Source: Sclerurus mexicanus
Taxonomy: Eukaryota > Chordata > Aves > Passeriformes > Furnariidae
Assembly: GCA_013396755.1 (NCBI GenBank)
Contig: VWZF01002957.1
Coordinates: 1,081,556 to 1,145,555, forward strand
Direction of reading: 5' to 3'
Length of the DNA: 64,000 bases
Made by a program: the position numbers and the translations under genes. The notes beneath the pieces are model-generated. The model was not told the DNA's origin, searched no databases, and saw only the letters and a list, made by a program, of their open reading frames with translations. Shown here piece by piece: positions 14,001-29,000 of the stretch. Position 1 is the first letter of the stretch; each line of letters begins with the position of its first letter.

Positions 14001-17000
14001 TTGAGATGATAAGTGTTGGTTGCTCATGAAATGAGAGGTAAGATTTCATTCTTTAGCATTCTTTAGAGCCTGCTGAGACCTTGTTCCCCGAATGAATGTA
14101 TCTTGAGGCTACCTCAGAATTGTAGATACACAGTTTGAAGAGAAAGGAGAAGGAACATAGGAAAGGAATCACTGTTGCTTGAAGTTGCTGAGCTATCGGG
14201 AGGCACAGATATTTATTATAAAGTACTTGTTTCATCAAGAGTAAAAGAAATAAATAACAGTGTATCCACAGAACAACATTTTTGCTTCTAATACAATGGG
14301 GCTCTGTAAGGACAATCCATTACTGGTTTTTCTGAAGAAATCAGTGAGTGGTCATTCTCCTGGTTAAAGTTGTGCTTCATTTCTAATTGAAATTTCTCTG
14401 GCTTCAACTTGCAGTCATGAATTTTTTCAGATGCTTTTCTCCATAAGATAAGGGAACAATGTATATTTCTCTTTATTTCCTCTCTAAGAAAGTTCTCACA
14501 CAGAGAAAACAAATCACTGTGTCTGCTCCCCTTCCTTTCTATCTTTTTTTTAATAAAAGACTGTGTTATCTGAGCATGCGTCTTCATAATACAGAGCAGC
14601 ATTGTATAAAGGTACAACCTCTGGCCTCAGGAGCTATGCAACAGCAGCAGCCTGCTATGGGAGTGACCACATTAATGAGCTCCAGTTTGTCCTGGAGGAG
14701 GCTCAGCTGGCATGAACAGTGGGCTGTCTCTGTCCAGTGGTTTTGCACAACTTGGACATACCCTGATTCTTGCACAGTGTGTCATTCTCCCCAGACTTTG
14801 AGTCACTTCAGTGACAATCCTCTGCGCTTTCTCCAGCTGTCTTAAAAGCCTCTTTTAAAATTATGGTCTCCAGAACCAGACAGATTATTCCAAAGTTTTA
14901 ACCAACACTGTACATAGGAGTGAAATTGCTTTTCTCCTGATATTCTTTGCTCCTTGGATTTACACAGCAAAGAAGAGAAGAATTCCATCCTTTAATCAGA
15001 GTTTCAGTGGTATCTCATTTTCAGGGCAGAGTTTGCTAGATGTCCCTCCCACTAATGGCTTCTGGATGCTTGTTGCCTGTGTCCATAGCTAGTTGCCAGT
15101 GCTCTTGGTTCCTAAGGAATGATTATCTGTACATTTTGATTTGAATTGATTTACTTTATGGTCCATTTTGGCCTACATTAGTGACATGTCTTACCATTTA
15201 ACTCTCCTGTGTTTCTGTTAGCTGCAGGTTCTGTCAGGTAGCATAGCACTGGTGAAAACATTAAAGAGTACGGATCTCAAAAATGCTGGGAGAGAAACTC
15301 CTGTCTAATTTGACGCTGTTAATGTTCAATTGACAGCTGCAATCTGAGTTCTTAATACAGAAAAGATTAAATGCACTGATACAGTTCTGAGCCAGCTCCT
15401 TAAATTGGAGTGTCACATACTACTAATTCAGCCACCTACAAATGTCTGTGTACGTAGCCTTGATATAGTAGCGTTTGAGGCAACTTTGAAAAATAAACCT
15501 TGTTTGACAAGACATCAACTTGCCTAATGTGATGATACTTAGCATTAATTGATATTGTAGCTGTTTTAGGCTGCTTGAAGATACATCTGTAACAGCGCTC
15601 CAGTGATTTTTCCCGAATAGACATTAGACTAAATGAACTGAAATTGACTCAGGTCATCTGTTTACCCTTTCTGATGGTTAACAAAACTGCACTCCACTTG
15701 TCCTGAGTTGTGCTGTTGTTAAACAGTGGACTACAGCTCTCCTAGTTGCCACTTTGAAGGCTTCTGCTGATTTGGGTCAACTGGTCTTGAAATACTTGCT
15801 TTTGACAAATGTTATTTAATATTCTCTTTAGTTATCAAACGAGAAAATAGAACTAGAAAATATTTCATCATTTTCACAACAACATGAACCCACTTCATTC
15901 CAAGTACAATCCAGGGTGGTTCATGTTATATTCTCTGTGGTCTTAGTAACAGTCTTTGCTATGGATTCTATTGTTGTTAGAGCTTTTCCCTATCTATTTC
16001 TTCAGTGAAGCAGAACTGAGGTATTTAACAAAGCTGTCCTGCTTTCTGAATAGCAGGTGATATGGGCCATTGAATAGTTATGAAAATTATATTAACTGAA
16101 ATTTTACATGTCTTTGTGTTTGTTAATTAAAAAAAAAAATCATTCAGGAAAAAGCTTCCATTCCACACTTTTACTTTTGTTATAAAACAAACCCAGTGTG
16201 AAGATTAACACATACAACAGAGCTTGGCTTTTGCACTTGGTCTGCTAAGTTCTGTGATCACTGCAGTTCTGTAAACGTTCTGGTTGGGTTCTGTTTGTCT
16301 TTTTAAAGTTTGACTGATGTGTTCCTGTGTTTGTCTTTGTCTCCAGGCTGACCATTTGACCAGACGTGGCAAACCACTTCCACAGCAAGAGTCACTGGAG
16401 ATTGAGTTAGCTGAAGAAAAACCAACTAAACGCTCTGTCATCACAGTTGAGGAGTTGACAGAGATAGAACGTTTGGAGGATCTGGACACCTGTATGGTAA
16501 GACACATTCCTCAGCCCATTTCGTTAAGTACACAAATAACTGGAGGAAAAATACTTTTCAAAATATCATATAGGAAATTCATGGTATCAGAAAACTGGTG
16601 TTCGTAATTGGCTTCTAGAAGAAATAAATATTATCTTGGAATTTTGAGTTAATTGCATACTGCTGTTCAGGAAAGTAAAAGTTTTTCCCATTTCTTCACT
16701 TCTTTCGTTATGCCTATTCAAGGACCTTTCGCTTGCATACACTGCTACAGTCAAGCTAATACAGTAAACATCTCTTCCACTGGCCACAGTTTCACAGAGG
16801 TTCAGTTGCAATAATAAAATGACCATGCTATCCTTTGACAACATGCTGCTTTCTGCCTTTGTCTTCCTTCTACTTGACATGAATTCTTCTGACCCATGAC
16901 AAAAAGTGTTTCTGCCTGGAAGTTATGTTATTGATATTGAATAGAAGTTGATTTTTTTTTTTTATTATTAGCTTTGGAATGTATGGAAGAAGTCTTAAAA

Positions 17001-20000
17001 CCTTGAGGTTGGGCTGCAAGGGGTCCTAGAGGGCAAGATTTTCAAAAGTAATCGAGTTAGGAGTGTGAGATTCAGTAAAAATGCTGAGGGTAAATTGTCT
17101 GTGTGACTTTATAATAAAGATGGCTCTATGCCATATCATTAGATACTTGCTATTTGATTTAGTTATTTGTTAGTTGGTAATGAGTGGTGCTGGTTATGAT
17201 GTTTAAGAGGTGTGAATCCACAGGTTTACAAATAAATGGGTTGCTAACTGCTTTCAATCTCAAATCCCCCTCTACCCGGTTCAGTCTGTTGAGGAACTCT
17301 GCTGTGGACAGGAACTTCAGGGAATGCTGCTTTGTTACAAATTAGTCTAAGAGGTGGTCACATCTGCAAGGAATGGGCTTTCTCCTCTGCCCTCCTGTCT
17401 GGTTCCTTGGCCCTGTGCTTTCAGAAGAAGCTAAAATGGCAGAAAAACTGATTGCATCTTTTTGTATAAGATTTGTTGGTTCAGCTCCCTGAATAGATGT
17501 ACTGCAGAGTTGGACAAGTACAGCACAAGAGAAGGAGCAGCAGGGTTATTCCTTTCTGCAGCAGCTCTCTGTTGGTCTCATTTAGCTGTAAAACAAAAGC
17601 ACACCTTCCTTGGAAATGTCAGTTTAAAATAGGTTCTCTCTCTTCCAAATCTCATTCTTCAACAAGAGTTTATTTGATACAATATTTATCTGAGCATCAC
17701 AAATCCTTGTGGGGCTTGTGGTACTGATTGCATCATCGGGTTCATCACTGGTACTATCAAGTTCCAGAAGCTTTCTGTGGCCAACATTCAATAATGGTTT
17801 TGATCCCTAACTCCTGCAGGAGAGAGTTATCCCAGTAAAATATGTGGCATCTGAGTTCTGTACCTGTAAGTTAGTTTTTGCATGCTGGCTTCATACATAG
17901 AAAAATAAGCTAAGGGCTCATGTTGACACCCCACCCTCCACCCTTAGATTTATTTTTGCATCCTGTTATGGATAATAATACTTGAAATTTGAAAAATAGC
18001 TCCTGTCTTTATCTCATATCACCATGGTTATGTGAAAGCATCATATCTACTCTGCTGTTAACTTTCACTTTGGTCACATTAAAATAATGGAAATGTGATG
18101 ATGCTTGCACTCTTTAAAAGATGCATTAGATGCTAACTGTACTTATTTTCAGAAGTGTTTATGTCTGTCTTCATTCATCCTCATTCTGCATAGATATTCA
18201 AATACCTTTGTGACACAGATTCTCATCAATATCTAATTTCTGAAGAGAATGAAGCATCAAATAAACATGAGACAGTAATCTGAGTCAGTGCTAAAGAATG
18301 TATTTTTGTAATCCATATTTGAGAGCTGCTTTTTGCATCTTGGCTGCAAATCATGTTGGTTGGTGTTGTAAAAATATATAGGTAAATAGTTGGAATCATA
18401 GAATAGTTTGGGCTGAAAGGAACATTAAAGATCATCTGGTTCTGTGGGCAGGAACACCTTCTGCTAGACCAGATTGTTCAGAGCTCCATCCAGCCTGGCC
18501 TTGGATACTTTCAGGGATGGGGCATCCACAGCATTTCTGGGCAACCTGTTTCAGTGGCTCACTACTCTCACAGTAAAGAATTTATTCCTAACATCTGATC
18601 AAAACCCACCCTCTTTCAGTTGAAGCCATTTCCCCTTGTCCTTGTAAAAGGTTTCTCTCTGCCTTCCCTGTAGGCCCCCTTTAGCCATGTGAAGGCTCCT
18701 GTAGGGTTTTCCAGAAGCCTTCTCTTCTCTAGTCTGAAAAACCCCAACTCTCTCAGCCCGTCTTAGTGGGAGAAGTGCTCCAGCCCTGTGGTCATCTTCA
18801 TGGTCTTCTTCTGGACTCGCTCCAGCAAGTCGATTTCCTTCTTAGGCTGGGGCTTCTACTACTGAACACAGCACTCCAGGTGGGGTCTCACCAGAGCAGA
18901 GCAGAGGGGGAGAATTACCTCCCTCCACCTGCTGGCCACGCTGCTTTTGTTGCAGCCAAGGACATGGTTGGCCTTCAAAGCTGTGAGAGCACATTGCCAG
19001 GTCATGTTGAGCTTCTCATCCACCAGCACCCTGAAGTCCTTCTGCCCAGGGCTGTTCTAATCCGTTCCCTGCCCAGCCTGTATTTGTGCTTGGGATTACC
19101 CTGACCCATGTGCAAGGCCTTGCACTTGGCCTTGTTGAACTTTAATTTTTACACAATGAGATAGCCCCAAAATGCTGAGCACTACAGAGGTTTCACTGAG
19201 CTAGTGTTCTCACTGAGTTTTTTGTAACTAAAAGCAACTTAAGAACATATCTTCTCTGTGGAGTTAGTACCTTCAAAGAAAGCACTTTCCAAATGATCTA
19301 CTTTAGCTAGGGGAAAATCGTATAAATTTTGGATATTCTCTTGGTAAAAATAATGTGATTTCTGGCCGCATTTAAGTATTGAACAGGTATTTGGGTGGAA
19401 ATGTGGAAGCGTCTGAAAGGAGCATCAGGGAATGCTTTGTGAGCTGGTCATCACAGGAAACAGATATGTTGCTGAGAAATTCTAGCACAAGGAGAAGCGT
19501 ATGGTTGTAAGAACTGTAGTTGTGAACCTAATTTTCTTTGATTAATTTTAAATGAGAAATAGCTATTCAGATCTTACTTCCAAAAATGGCATTAGTCCAG
19601 AACACTGCCTTGTTTGGTTGTTGGAAATCCCTAGCCCTTATGAACTGTGATGATAAAGCAGATTTTAGCCTTTTGAGTAGATGATGCTCCTGGCTGTGTG
19701 TTCTGCAAACCTTAAACCCAAAATCTTTAATTACAGCTTGATATTATGCTTGTTTGGGACCCTAATGTCCTATTCTCCAAAAGAATTTGAAACATGGGAT
19801 GATTCTGATCTTGTTAGTGGGATGCCAGGAAAGGCTTCCCTATTCTAAGCCTTGTGTATCAGCTTGCTCCAGTTGTCAAGATGTCTTGGGAAGAAAAGAT
19901 TTTGGTCTTGTAGGAGAGGCACTGAGCTTGAACCACCATTTGGGGGGAACTGGTTTTTTTTTCCATTGCAAAATGGGACTTGTTTTGCAAACCCCCACTA

Positions 20001-23000
20001 TCTTCAGCAAGGCTGTTCACTTTGTTCTTGTTTTCTTCAGCAAGCCTACTGAGCATCAGTATTCTGGCTGAGGTAACATACACAGCATTATGTTGTTATT
20101 CACCAGCTCCCCTTGAAGCTGTATTTGAGCAACGTAGGGAAAACTGGATCTGGGATTGGTTTTGACTCTATGGTTACAGGTAGATTATATAGGACTGAAG
20201 CTAGGTGAATGACTATGAGTGAGGTAGATGTATGGGTAATAAAATGCTTATGATCAATTTGCTTTTATATGTGGTTTGAAAGTAGAGCAAAGTTTGGAAC
20301 ACTTGGACTGGCAGCATAAGGATTGGAATCTCCAGTGCTGGTGACAGATTGAACAAACAGTCACTGATATGTTTCAGAACCTGACCACCTATTCTCAAGC
20401 AGGGTGCAGAGTGGCTGTGGGTGGGAGAATTTCCCTGACGTAGTAGAAAATTGCTATTCATATCTATCTGTCTATCTATCTAATCTATATATCTTCAAAG
20501 TCAGATAGGTATAAACAACACAGACAAGACAGAAGAAAATATCACAGATGGGCCCATTAAATGCACCACTGAAAAATAGACTTTTAAATGTTGTTTCTAG
20601 TATGTTCTGTTGTGGGAATTAGGACTTTCTAAATACCAAACTGTGCAGTTAATGCTTACTAGCTTCAGATTAGGGTATGTTTCTCATCCAGCCCTTAACA
20701 GTGGCCTTAAAGCCCATAATATGAAAGACTTGTCAGTCATACCAGAATTTGCTAGGGTGTTAAATGAGTTGTGAAGAATGCTGGGAGCGATTGAGTGGTC
20801 CAGCGTAGGATGTGACTGCTGGAACATTATGCATCTGAGAGTTTCTGATCTCCCTGAGCTGCAGTACAGTAAATTGATGCTTCCCTAATCTACAGCTGTC
20901 TTAGTTGTCTACATTTAATTAGAGCTGCATTGATGGTAATAAGTCATTAGATAGAAGTTGTGTGCAAGAAAGATGAAAAGAAAAATCTTTATGCAGAAAA
21001 TGACTTACTGTTCTCAGATTAAAGAAAAAAACGTGGCCTGCTTTTTGGAGCTTAGACTCAATCATGAATTAATTTCATAAAATAGTATGATTTGTTGAAA
21101 TTTTTCAGTGCATATGTAATGAGTGCAACACATTTTAAACTCATGCATGCGTTTTAGAACTAACTTTATTTTAAGTACCCTTTTTTACTGAAATTGACTC
21201 TCATGTGTCTTGGCATGTGTAATTGTGTAGATATATACTGATTTTTATTTGCATAATGCTTCTAGTTGTACTTTATTCTTTTGTAGCCATTAGTTCTTTG
21301 CAGAAGTAGGAGATGTTTAAATAATGCTCAATTCTCCACCAAAAGGTAATGGAGCATGTTTCTTAGATTGTGTTTAACAGTTGTGTTCTAAATCTTTGGG
21401 GTTTTTTAGCTATTTGAATGTTATTTTGACTTCCAGAATACTAAAGGGAGATCACTAGAGTTGAGCTACTATTTAAAGATGTTTTGAGGGAAATAGCTTT
21501 TTTACTAAAAATCCACATACCCATCATCTTTTAAATACCCGTTCCAGCAAGATAATTTTATTACTATGGGTAATAACAAACATACAGACAGGATATGTAT
21601 TGTTTTTAGGGCAAAGCAGAAGTTATTTGTGTTATGAAGAGGTATGGTAGGAAATTGTTTGAATCATGCAAAGGAATTGTATGTTGTAATATGGAAGTTT
21701 ACTTACAGCTCTTCTTTTCAGCATTTCAGTGTAAGATTGAAATTCTTAGATGGTAAATTGTGCTTGAAAAAATGTGTGTGGTTGATAGAAAAGGACTGTC
21801 TGCTATGAACTATTTCTAATTTCAACCACAGAAATTTTTCTGTGACTTTAATGAACGAACGTTTTAAAAAAATCTCATGAGTAACATAATAAAGTTTTAG
21901 TCTTTGTTGGTCACCTGTACAGTAGAGAAGAAAATTTGCCAAAGTAAAGGAACACTGTTAGGTTGGTAGTGGATTCCAGGAATGTACTAGCTAGCCATTG
22001 CCAAAAATTTAACAGATGAGTCCAGTATCCAGGCGAAGACTTAGGACCCTTTGTGTTCTGAAGGAGTGTATGTACCTCAGTGTTTTCACACCGGAATTAA
22101 ATTCATTAACAAACAAAAGGAAAATGAAAGCTCCTACAGCTTTTCTCCCTCCCACCCCTATAGCAAATTAGAATTAAAAACCAGAAACTTCTTCTGTTGC
22201 TTTTACTGGCAGAAGATCATGGTACAGACTCAGGCAGATGTGCAGTGATATTGTATGAAGAAAAATAAGAAGGGATTCTCTGGTATGTGCTGATGTACTA
22301 CCACATCTGGTTCTTGTTGTTGTCTTTTACCTGCAGCAGAATTGTCTCAGGCATAGAGAGTCAGCTTTTTGGATAAAAGACCGAACACCTACTGCAATAA
22401 AACCCCAGTTCCTGTTGGACTCCGTATGTTCTCCTGTGCTACAAATAAAGCTTTAGCTCTCTCAATGACTTAATCCAGCAAAAATCTTTATTTTTGCTGC
22501 AGCGAGCGTTTCCACTTTCCCCCCGCACACAGGTTGCACTTTCCTGCCCACACCGTCACGCTTATACTGGTGTTCACACACAGCCTCACTACAGACTGGG
22601 TGTAGGAATTGTTTTGGCTGACAATTAAGCTTTTTACGGAGGATTTCTTTCCCAGGTTAGTTTATAGACTGACTAGTCCTCTGGCTGAGTCCACAAAATG
22701 CATCCTGAGCGGCAGGAGCAAGCAGACAGGGATGAGGGCAAAGGCAGCAGCCTGGATGAATGCTGGATTAAATTGATTGTGACACTTGAGTTTCTGTCTT
22801 GTATGCATTAGCAGAAATGGGCCTTTGATGTGTAGTAAATACAGCACTCTGTGGGAAGCTAGAAATTGGCATTATGGCATGTGAGAGCATTCTTGGCTTC
22901 TGAAAAGGCTCCATCACAGGCATGCAAGCAAATCCACTGCAGTGGGAGTCCAGTAATATTTGACTCACCCTGAACTAGGACAGTTTATAAAAATATCACC

Positions 23001-26000
23001 AGGAAGAGCACAGCACAGTGCCAGTGTCCTCCCTAACCCCTTCCCTACACGTGGAGCGCTATAGCTGAGAAAATAAAATAAAAAGGGAGCCAGTGTGATC
23101 CTTTCACAGAACCTGTGAATATCTTGTTTATTTTCAAATTGTGTGCTAGCCTCATGAATAGCATTAGGCATACATTCTTTTTAATTGTGAATATTTGTTA
23201 TCTATCTTTTCCTGGGTTCCTTTATATATAGTTATGCAGCATCCTCACTGCCCGTTGAGGTCCTTATCCATGTTTATTCAACGCCTGTTACATGTATCGA
23301 CTACGGAGTACAGGCTTTTGAGGGTTTATGTGTTCACAGCCTAAACATTCTAAATGAAACCTGGCTTTCAAGATCTTTTCTTGGTCTCTGAGTGAAAGGA
23401 GGTGATGGATAATTGATATAGAGTGTGTTTTTCTTAAATCAACTGAAAGTTCTTAGAGTTCAGAGATGTTTCTCATAGTCTAAGTTACATTATTGGCACA
23501 ATATGAAGAAGATGAAGAATGTGATAAACTGCCTCTAGTAACAGCACTGCATGCTTGCTTAAGAAAAAAGAAAAGCAGTGTAAAATTGGAGGCTCTTTTC
23601 TGCTTAAGTTAAAATGAGAATTATGAAATGCAGCTGCTGGGTATTCTGTTTGTGTGGTGACGTTTCTGTATCAGGCGCCTGTCTTCCCATAATACTGATG
23701 CTTTGTTTGGCTCTTGTAGACCCAGATTTGTGTTGGAAGTGGAGGGGAGGGTATGTGGTTGTTGCCATTTAAGCTGGCTGGCAGCTAAACGCAAAGCTCA
23801 CTCCCCCTCAGTGGGATGCTTGAGAGAATCAGAAAAAAGGTAAAACTCATGGTTTGAGATAAAGACAGTTTAATAGAACAGAAAAGGAAGGAAAAATAGT
23901 AGTAATGAAGATGAAAGAATACACCAAACAAGTGATGCACAATGCAATTGTTCGTCACCTCCTGACCGATGCCTAGCCAGTCCCCAAGCAGCAGGCCACT
24001 ATCCTTTGGCCAGCTCCACCCAGCTTTATAAGCTAAGCATGATGCCCTATGGTATGGAATGTCCCTTTGGTCAATTGGCATCAGCTGTTCTGTCTGCGTC
24101 CCCTCACAACGTCTTGTGCACCTTCGGTTTCCTTATTGGCAGGGCGGTGTGAGAAGCTGAAAAGTCCTTGGCCTAATGTAAGCACTGCTCAGCAACAGTT
24201 AAAAACATCAGCATGTTATCAACAGTATTTTAGTGCTAAATCCAAAACGCAGCACTATACCAGGTACTAGGAAGAAAATTAACTCGTTTCCAGAGGAAAC
24301 CAAGATGGTAGTTATGTCCCTTGTGGCAGCAATTGTCTTACTGATACTGAGTTACCATCATTTTATGTGTTACGTGTTCATGTCTCACCTGGTGAGAGAG
24401 GTGACTATCTCTACCTGCGTTTGCCTGCCCATACAGCCAGCAGTAAGGATCACCCAAGAGCTCACTTAACTGCTTCAGGTAAAGTTAACAGGTTATGAGG
24501 ACAAAGCCCCTTTGTGCAAGCCATGTCAGAGGGCACTTGTGATCCCTTTTACCAGCAGAGCCATGGAGTCGGTTGATGTTCAGCATGAACAGATACAGAA
24601 TAATCTTCCCACAGCCTCTGTTTGTAAGAACCTTCTTGTTATTTCCCATGGCAGATTAGCAAGAGCTCCTTTAAAGTAGTTCTTGCCAAAATCTGTACTC
24701 TGGAACCTTTGGTAGAGGAACAACAGCAAACAGCATGAGAATAACCTCTGATTATGCTGTTACTGTCACACACATGTCTCCAGCCTTGATGTTTCTTGAT
24801 TTGGTTAGTATCTGGCAATCCGTCTCAAATGGTTGAGGAGTTTTCTGTATAGGTTGAATGATCCTTCCTACTGCTTTTTGATTCTTCCAGCATCTTCAAA
24901 TGAATAACTTGGCATGAGGTACTTATCTGCATTGTATGGGAGAGTCTTGTTTACTCTGAAATCTGGAGAACCTACTGAAAATAGCACATGCATGAGTCTG
25001 TCTCACTAAGAGTGCTTTATGATTCTCACTTCATGCAGAAGAACATGAGGCTTGCCATTTTTTGCTCTGCAAAATTGATACCTCATATTCCAGGGATAAA
25101 GAATAGTTGCTCACAGGAAGAAGAGGAAGAAAGTCTGTGTTAGAGCAGACTGTTACAGTATTGTTAGATTCTGCTGTATTTCATCAAGGAAAAGCAGGCT
25201 AGGGTAAACTGGGTTGCCAGAATAGGAAATTCAAAATACAGAAATAAATAAAATCAAACATACATAGTGCCAAAAGACTAGAAGACAGCTTCCAAGTCAT
25301 CAAATCTCATCCCTGCTATCATTGACAACTGCATCACACCGTCCTATTCATAAATCTGTGAGGCTTACTCTCAAAACATCTTTCTGTTAGACTAGATGAG
25401 AATTTAGAGGTAATCAGATACTTTCTTGTGGTGTTATTTAGGTCACCTAAAGCCAAAGTGTGGATGTATCTCTGCTGTGAGATCTTACCTCATGTTAGTA
25501 AAGATCGAATTATTGTGAATTTTTGACATCAGTAGTGACAGGATTGGAATACTGATCTGAAACGAAAAGCACTTAAGCTGGTGAAAAAAATCTTCAAGTA
25601 AACAAATATGAAAAAAAAAAACGAAAACGAAAGAAAAGAGCAAGAGAAAAAGACAAAGATTGAAAAGTCAGGTTATTTTCATTCAAAGCTGATCAGAACC
25701 TCTTTTTATCTTGTATAGTTTAGCTGTGCATCATTTCCAATACCATGATATTTAGACACTCCTGGGGTGGTTCATGTCCATCCTCTCTGGGAAATTGCAG
25801 AATCCAGTGCCTTGTTGCCAGCCAGAACATAATTCTGTGCTTGTGGGTGAGCAGTCCTGCTGTGCATGGTAGGCTTCTTCCTTTTCTTTCATGGTATTTT
25901 CTGTCCTTCCTAGGCTCACGTGCTGCTCCATAACTGTCTGACCAGGCAGCATTATTTAAATCATGTGTCACTCATAGGTGCTGTCACTCCATAGATCAGA

Positions 26001-29000
26001 TTTTGAGTTTTGCCATCTTCTCTTGGGTAAATATGATTGATGTAGTTATTCCTGACAGGACTTAAAATTCAGAAATTTTAGAGGGTTTTTTTAGGATATC
26101 TCAAAGTGTCTGAGGAGTATAAAGATTTACTGCTGAAAAGATGTCTGCATGCTGAAAAGGTGTCTGAAGGAAACTTTAGTGAGAAAAGAACAACAGCTCA
26201 AATATGCTTGGGTTTTCAGGAGTAAAACTTCCCAGTGTAATTCTGAGCACAGAGTCTACTAGTTTACTTCCCCATCCAGGGTAAACTGTACCTGATTCAC
26301 TGTGTTAAGTCTCCCTGTAGCATTTCTTCTGTCAAATGTCACTGCAAGTAGTGCATCGTCTGCCCCAAAGGGTCTAACAATGGTGGCAAGATGATTTGTT
26401 GTTTCTGCCTGGATGACTACTTATCCTTTTGGTGGCTGTTCACTTCAGGTTGTTGGAAGGAAGGAGAGATGCAGAAACTACATTGGTTCTCGGTCCTGGG
26501 AAGCTTCAGGGGGGACAGGTACAAGAGTTTTTGTTCACAAAATCATAGAATGGTTTGAGTTGGAAGAGACCTTTAAAGATTAGTTAGTTCCAAGTTCCCC
26601 TGCCATGGGCAGGGACATCCTTCACTAGATCAAGTTGCTCTAAGGCCTTTTCCACCTGGCTTGAACACCCATTCAGGAGTATGTTGCCTCAGAGTAGCTT
26701 TGGTGATATTCTTGCCCAGGGCACCTGATACATATGGTAGGTGTTTTTGAAGAATTGCCTAAGGATATCTTAAACAGTTGTCCACCCCTCCACATTTGCT
26801 GAGTTTAAATGCTTTTTATTTTTACTGTATGGAAGATTAGATCATGAACAAAATAATTTTTGCTTCAGTGTTTACCAGCCGAAGGTAATGAGCAATGACA
26901 AGCAAGCAGGTTGTGGTGACTTGAAGAGGTAGTTTGTGCCACCTGACCTGCTGCAGCTCTCTGTTTACACTCAGATTTTAAGTAAAATGGTGATAAAAAC
27001 TGAAGTGTTTGGAACCATCCTCTTTTATTATCTTGAAGCCCAGCTGCTGTAGAAGATACTAGCCTCTTCATGTGCAAGTAGAAGACAGAACTGATGATAT
27101 GGAGAATTGCTTTTTTCTTGCAGGTGGTAGTTGCAGGCAGAATTCCTTCCGGGACACATTAATTCAGAACGTGAAATTAAACATTCTTTTTAACAGTTTT
27201 AGGAACTGCTTAGTTTAATTAATGCATCTGGGTTTTTTTAGTTTTCATAGTAAAAGCTTTGACTGTTTATATGCAGGAATGTTTATTAGGAAATTTACAA
27301 GACTCAAAAGATGCAAGTGTAGAATTATTAATTAAAAGAATATATTGAAATGCTTGGAAAAATATCGCAGAGTACATGAGCCACAACTCAGCACACAGAA
27401 AAGCAAAGATTTGTTGGCTAGTAAAATAAAACAAGCTCAAGGACAAATCTATTGAGCTTATCTTACTGTAGTGTTACTCCTTTTCTTTCAGAAAATGTTT
27501 CTGTACAAAGTAATTCTAAAAGTCGGGCTGGTTTAGATGAGATGAACTGAATTAATTCAGAACCATAGCACTGAATTAATTCAAAACTATTTCTCTAGGA
27601 ATTCAACTCTTGGAAAAGGGAAGTAGATAAACAAACATACACCTGAAATTCACATATGGATTATTTGTGTGCCATATTTATTTACTCTCTATTTAGTTAT
27701 ATATAGTATTTCCTTATAGATGACAGAATTCTGACATGTGAAGCTAAAGACTAGATCCTCTGTTGATGTAAAAATGCATAGCTGCTACATTCAGGACAAT
27801 AGTATCAAAAAACAGCAGCTTATTTATTGCAGCTTGGCCTTGGTTTCTAAACAACATGTTAGGGGCTTTACTGTCCTGTCTACTGTAAAATGCTTTATAA
27901 TCTACTGTCATAGATTTTAGAATTGATTTTAACTTTCCAAGGACAATGACACTCAAGGGGGAAATTCTAAGGACAGTGATTCAGGTTACCATCACTGCTA
28001 GTGGGAAGTATGTAGCTGAATTTCTGAAGCCATACTGAGGCTTTTACCCTGGAAATCATGTCATAAAATCTTTTGGAGTCAAAGTCAGCAATGGCAACTT
28101 TATAGTTTCCAAGGTTTTCTATGCAGGTGGTGAGACATCTGCATGTGCAAAGATTCATATGCAAAAACCAGATTTGGTCAATTTACTGCTGCTCTTTATA
28201 AAGTATACCTGAAGATATTTTGATTTTTCTTTTTTAAATGAGACAACAGGTGTATGAAAGCTCTGTCAAAAGTCCTTAGGAGACTAAAAGAAGCATGGGA
28301 AATGTTGATTGACTGAAAGGGTGTCATGGCAACTCTACAGGTCATGATTCCTTATAGCAAAAGAAAACAGCAGGACTTGTGATAAAATGCCTTGTTTTCT
28401 TATGCCTCTTTCTTAAAAAGGCATACCCCACAAAATACATACAGCTGAAATGGTACAGCACTGGTTAAAAATGTTCTGTAAGAATCCTTTAAAATATTAT
28501 TTTTGGCATCTCAATCCCCAGTGGCATGTTGTTATGATTCTCCAATCCAATTTCTGGTTTTATTTGGGTTTAATTTTCCTGGGATTTTTGGTTGTGGGTT
28601 GGTGTTTCAGCTTGGCATTGGCCCATATTCACTGGGAGGGAGACCACCTTATTTTCAATTATGTGCTTGAGAGCAAACAAAGGGAAGGGTTGACTGGCCT
28701 CGTGGTCTGTAGCACTTTAGGGGTCTGAAGCCTGACATGAGATTCCCTGCAGAGCAGCCAGATTCTCTGGTGACTTCAGGCAAATCTCTTAGTCTTAGCT
28801 TTGCTTAATGGTACCTCCCTGTGTAACCTGTTGCCTGCTGTGTGCCTCCTTCTCCCTCATTGCTCCCCACCAATAAGCTGCTTTGCGCCTTTTAACTTTT
28901 ACGTGGCTCAGAGGTGACACTTCGGTGAGATCACTGAAGGTATGGAAGGTTGGAGTTTCCATAAACCCTTGCTGGATCGGGACCATAGACCATAAACTCC

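Noticed and set aside
18766..19104. 112-codon + strand frame
   Set aside because: Lies within a CR1 element in antisense orientation.
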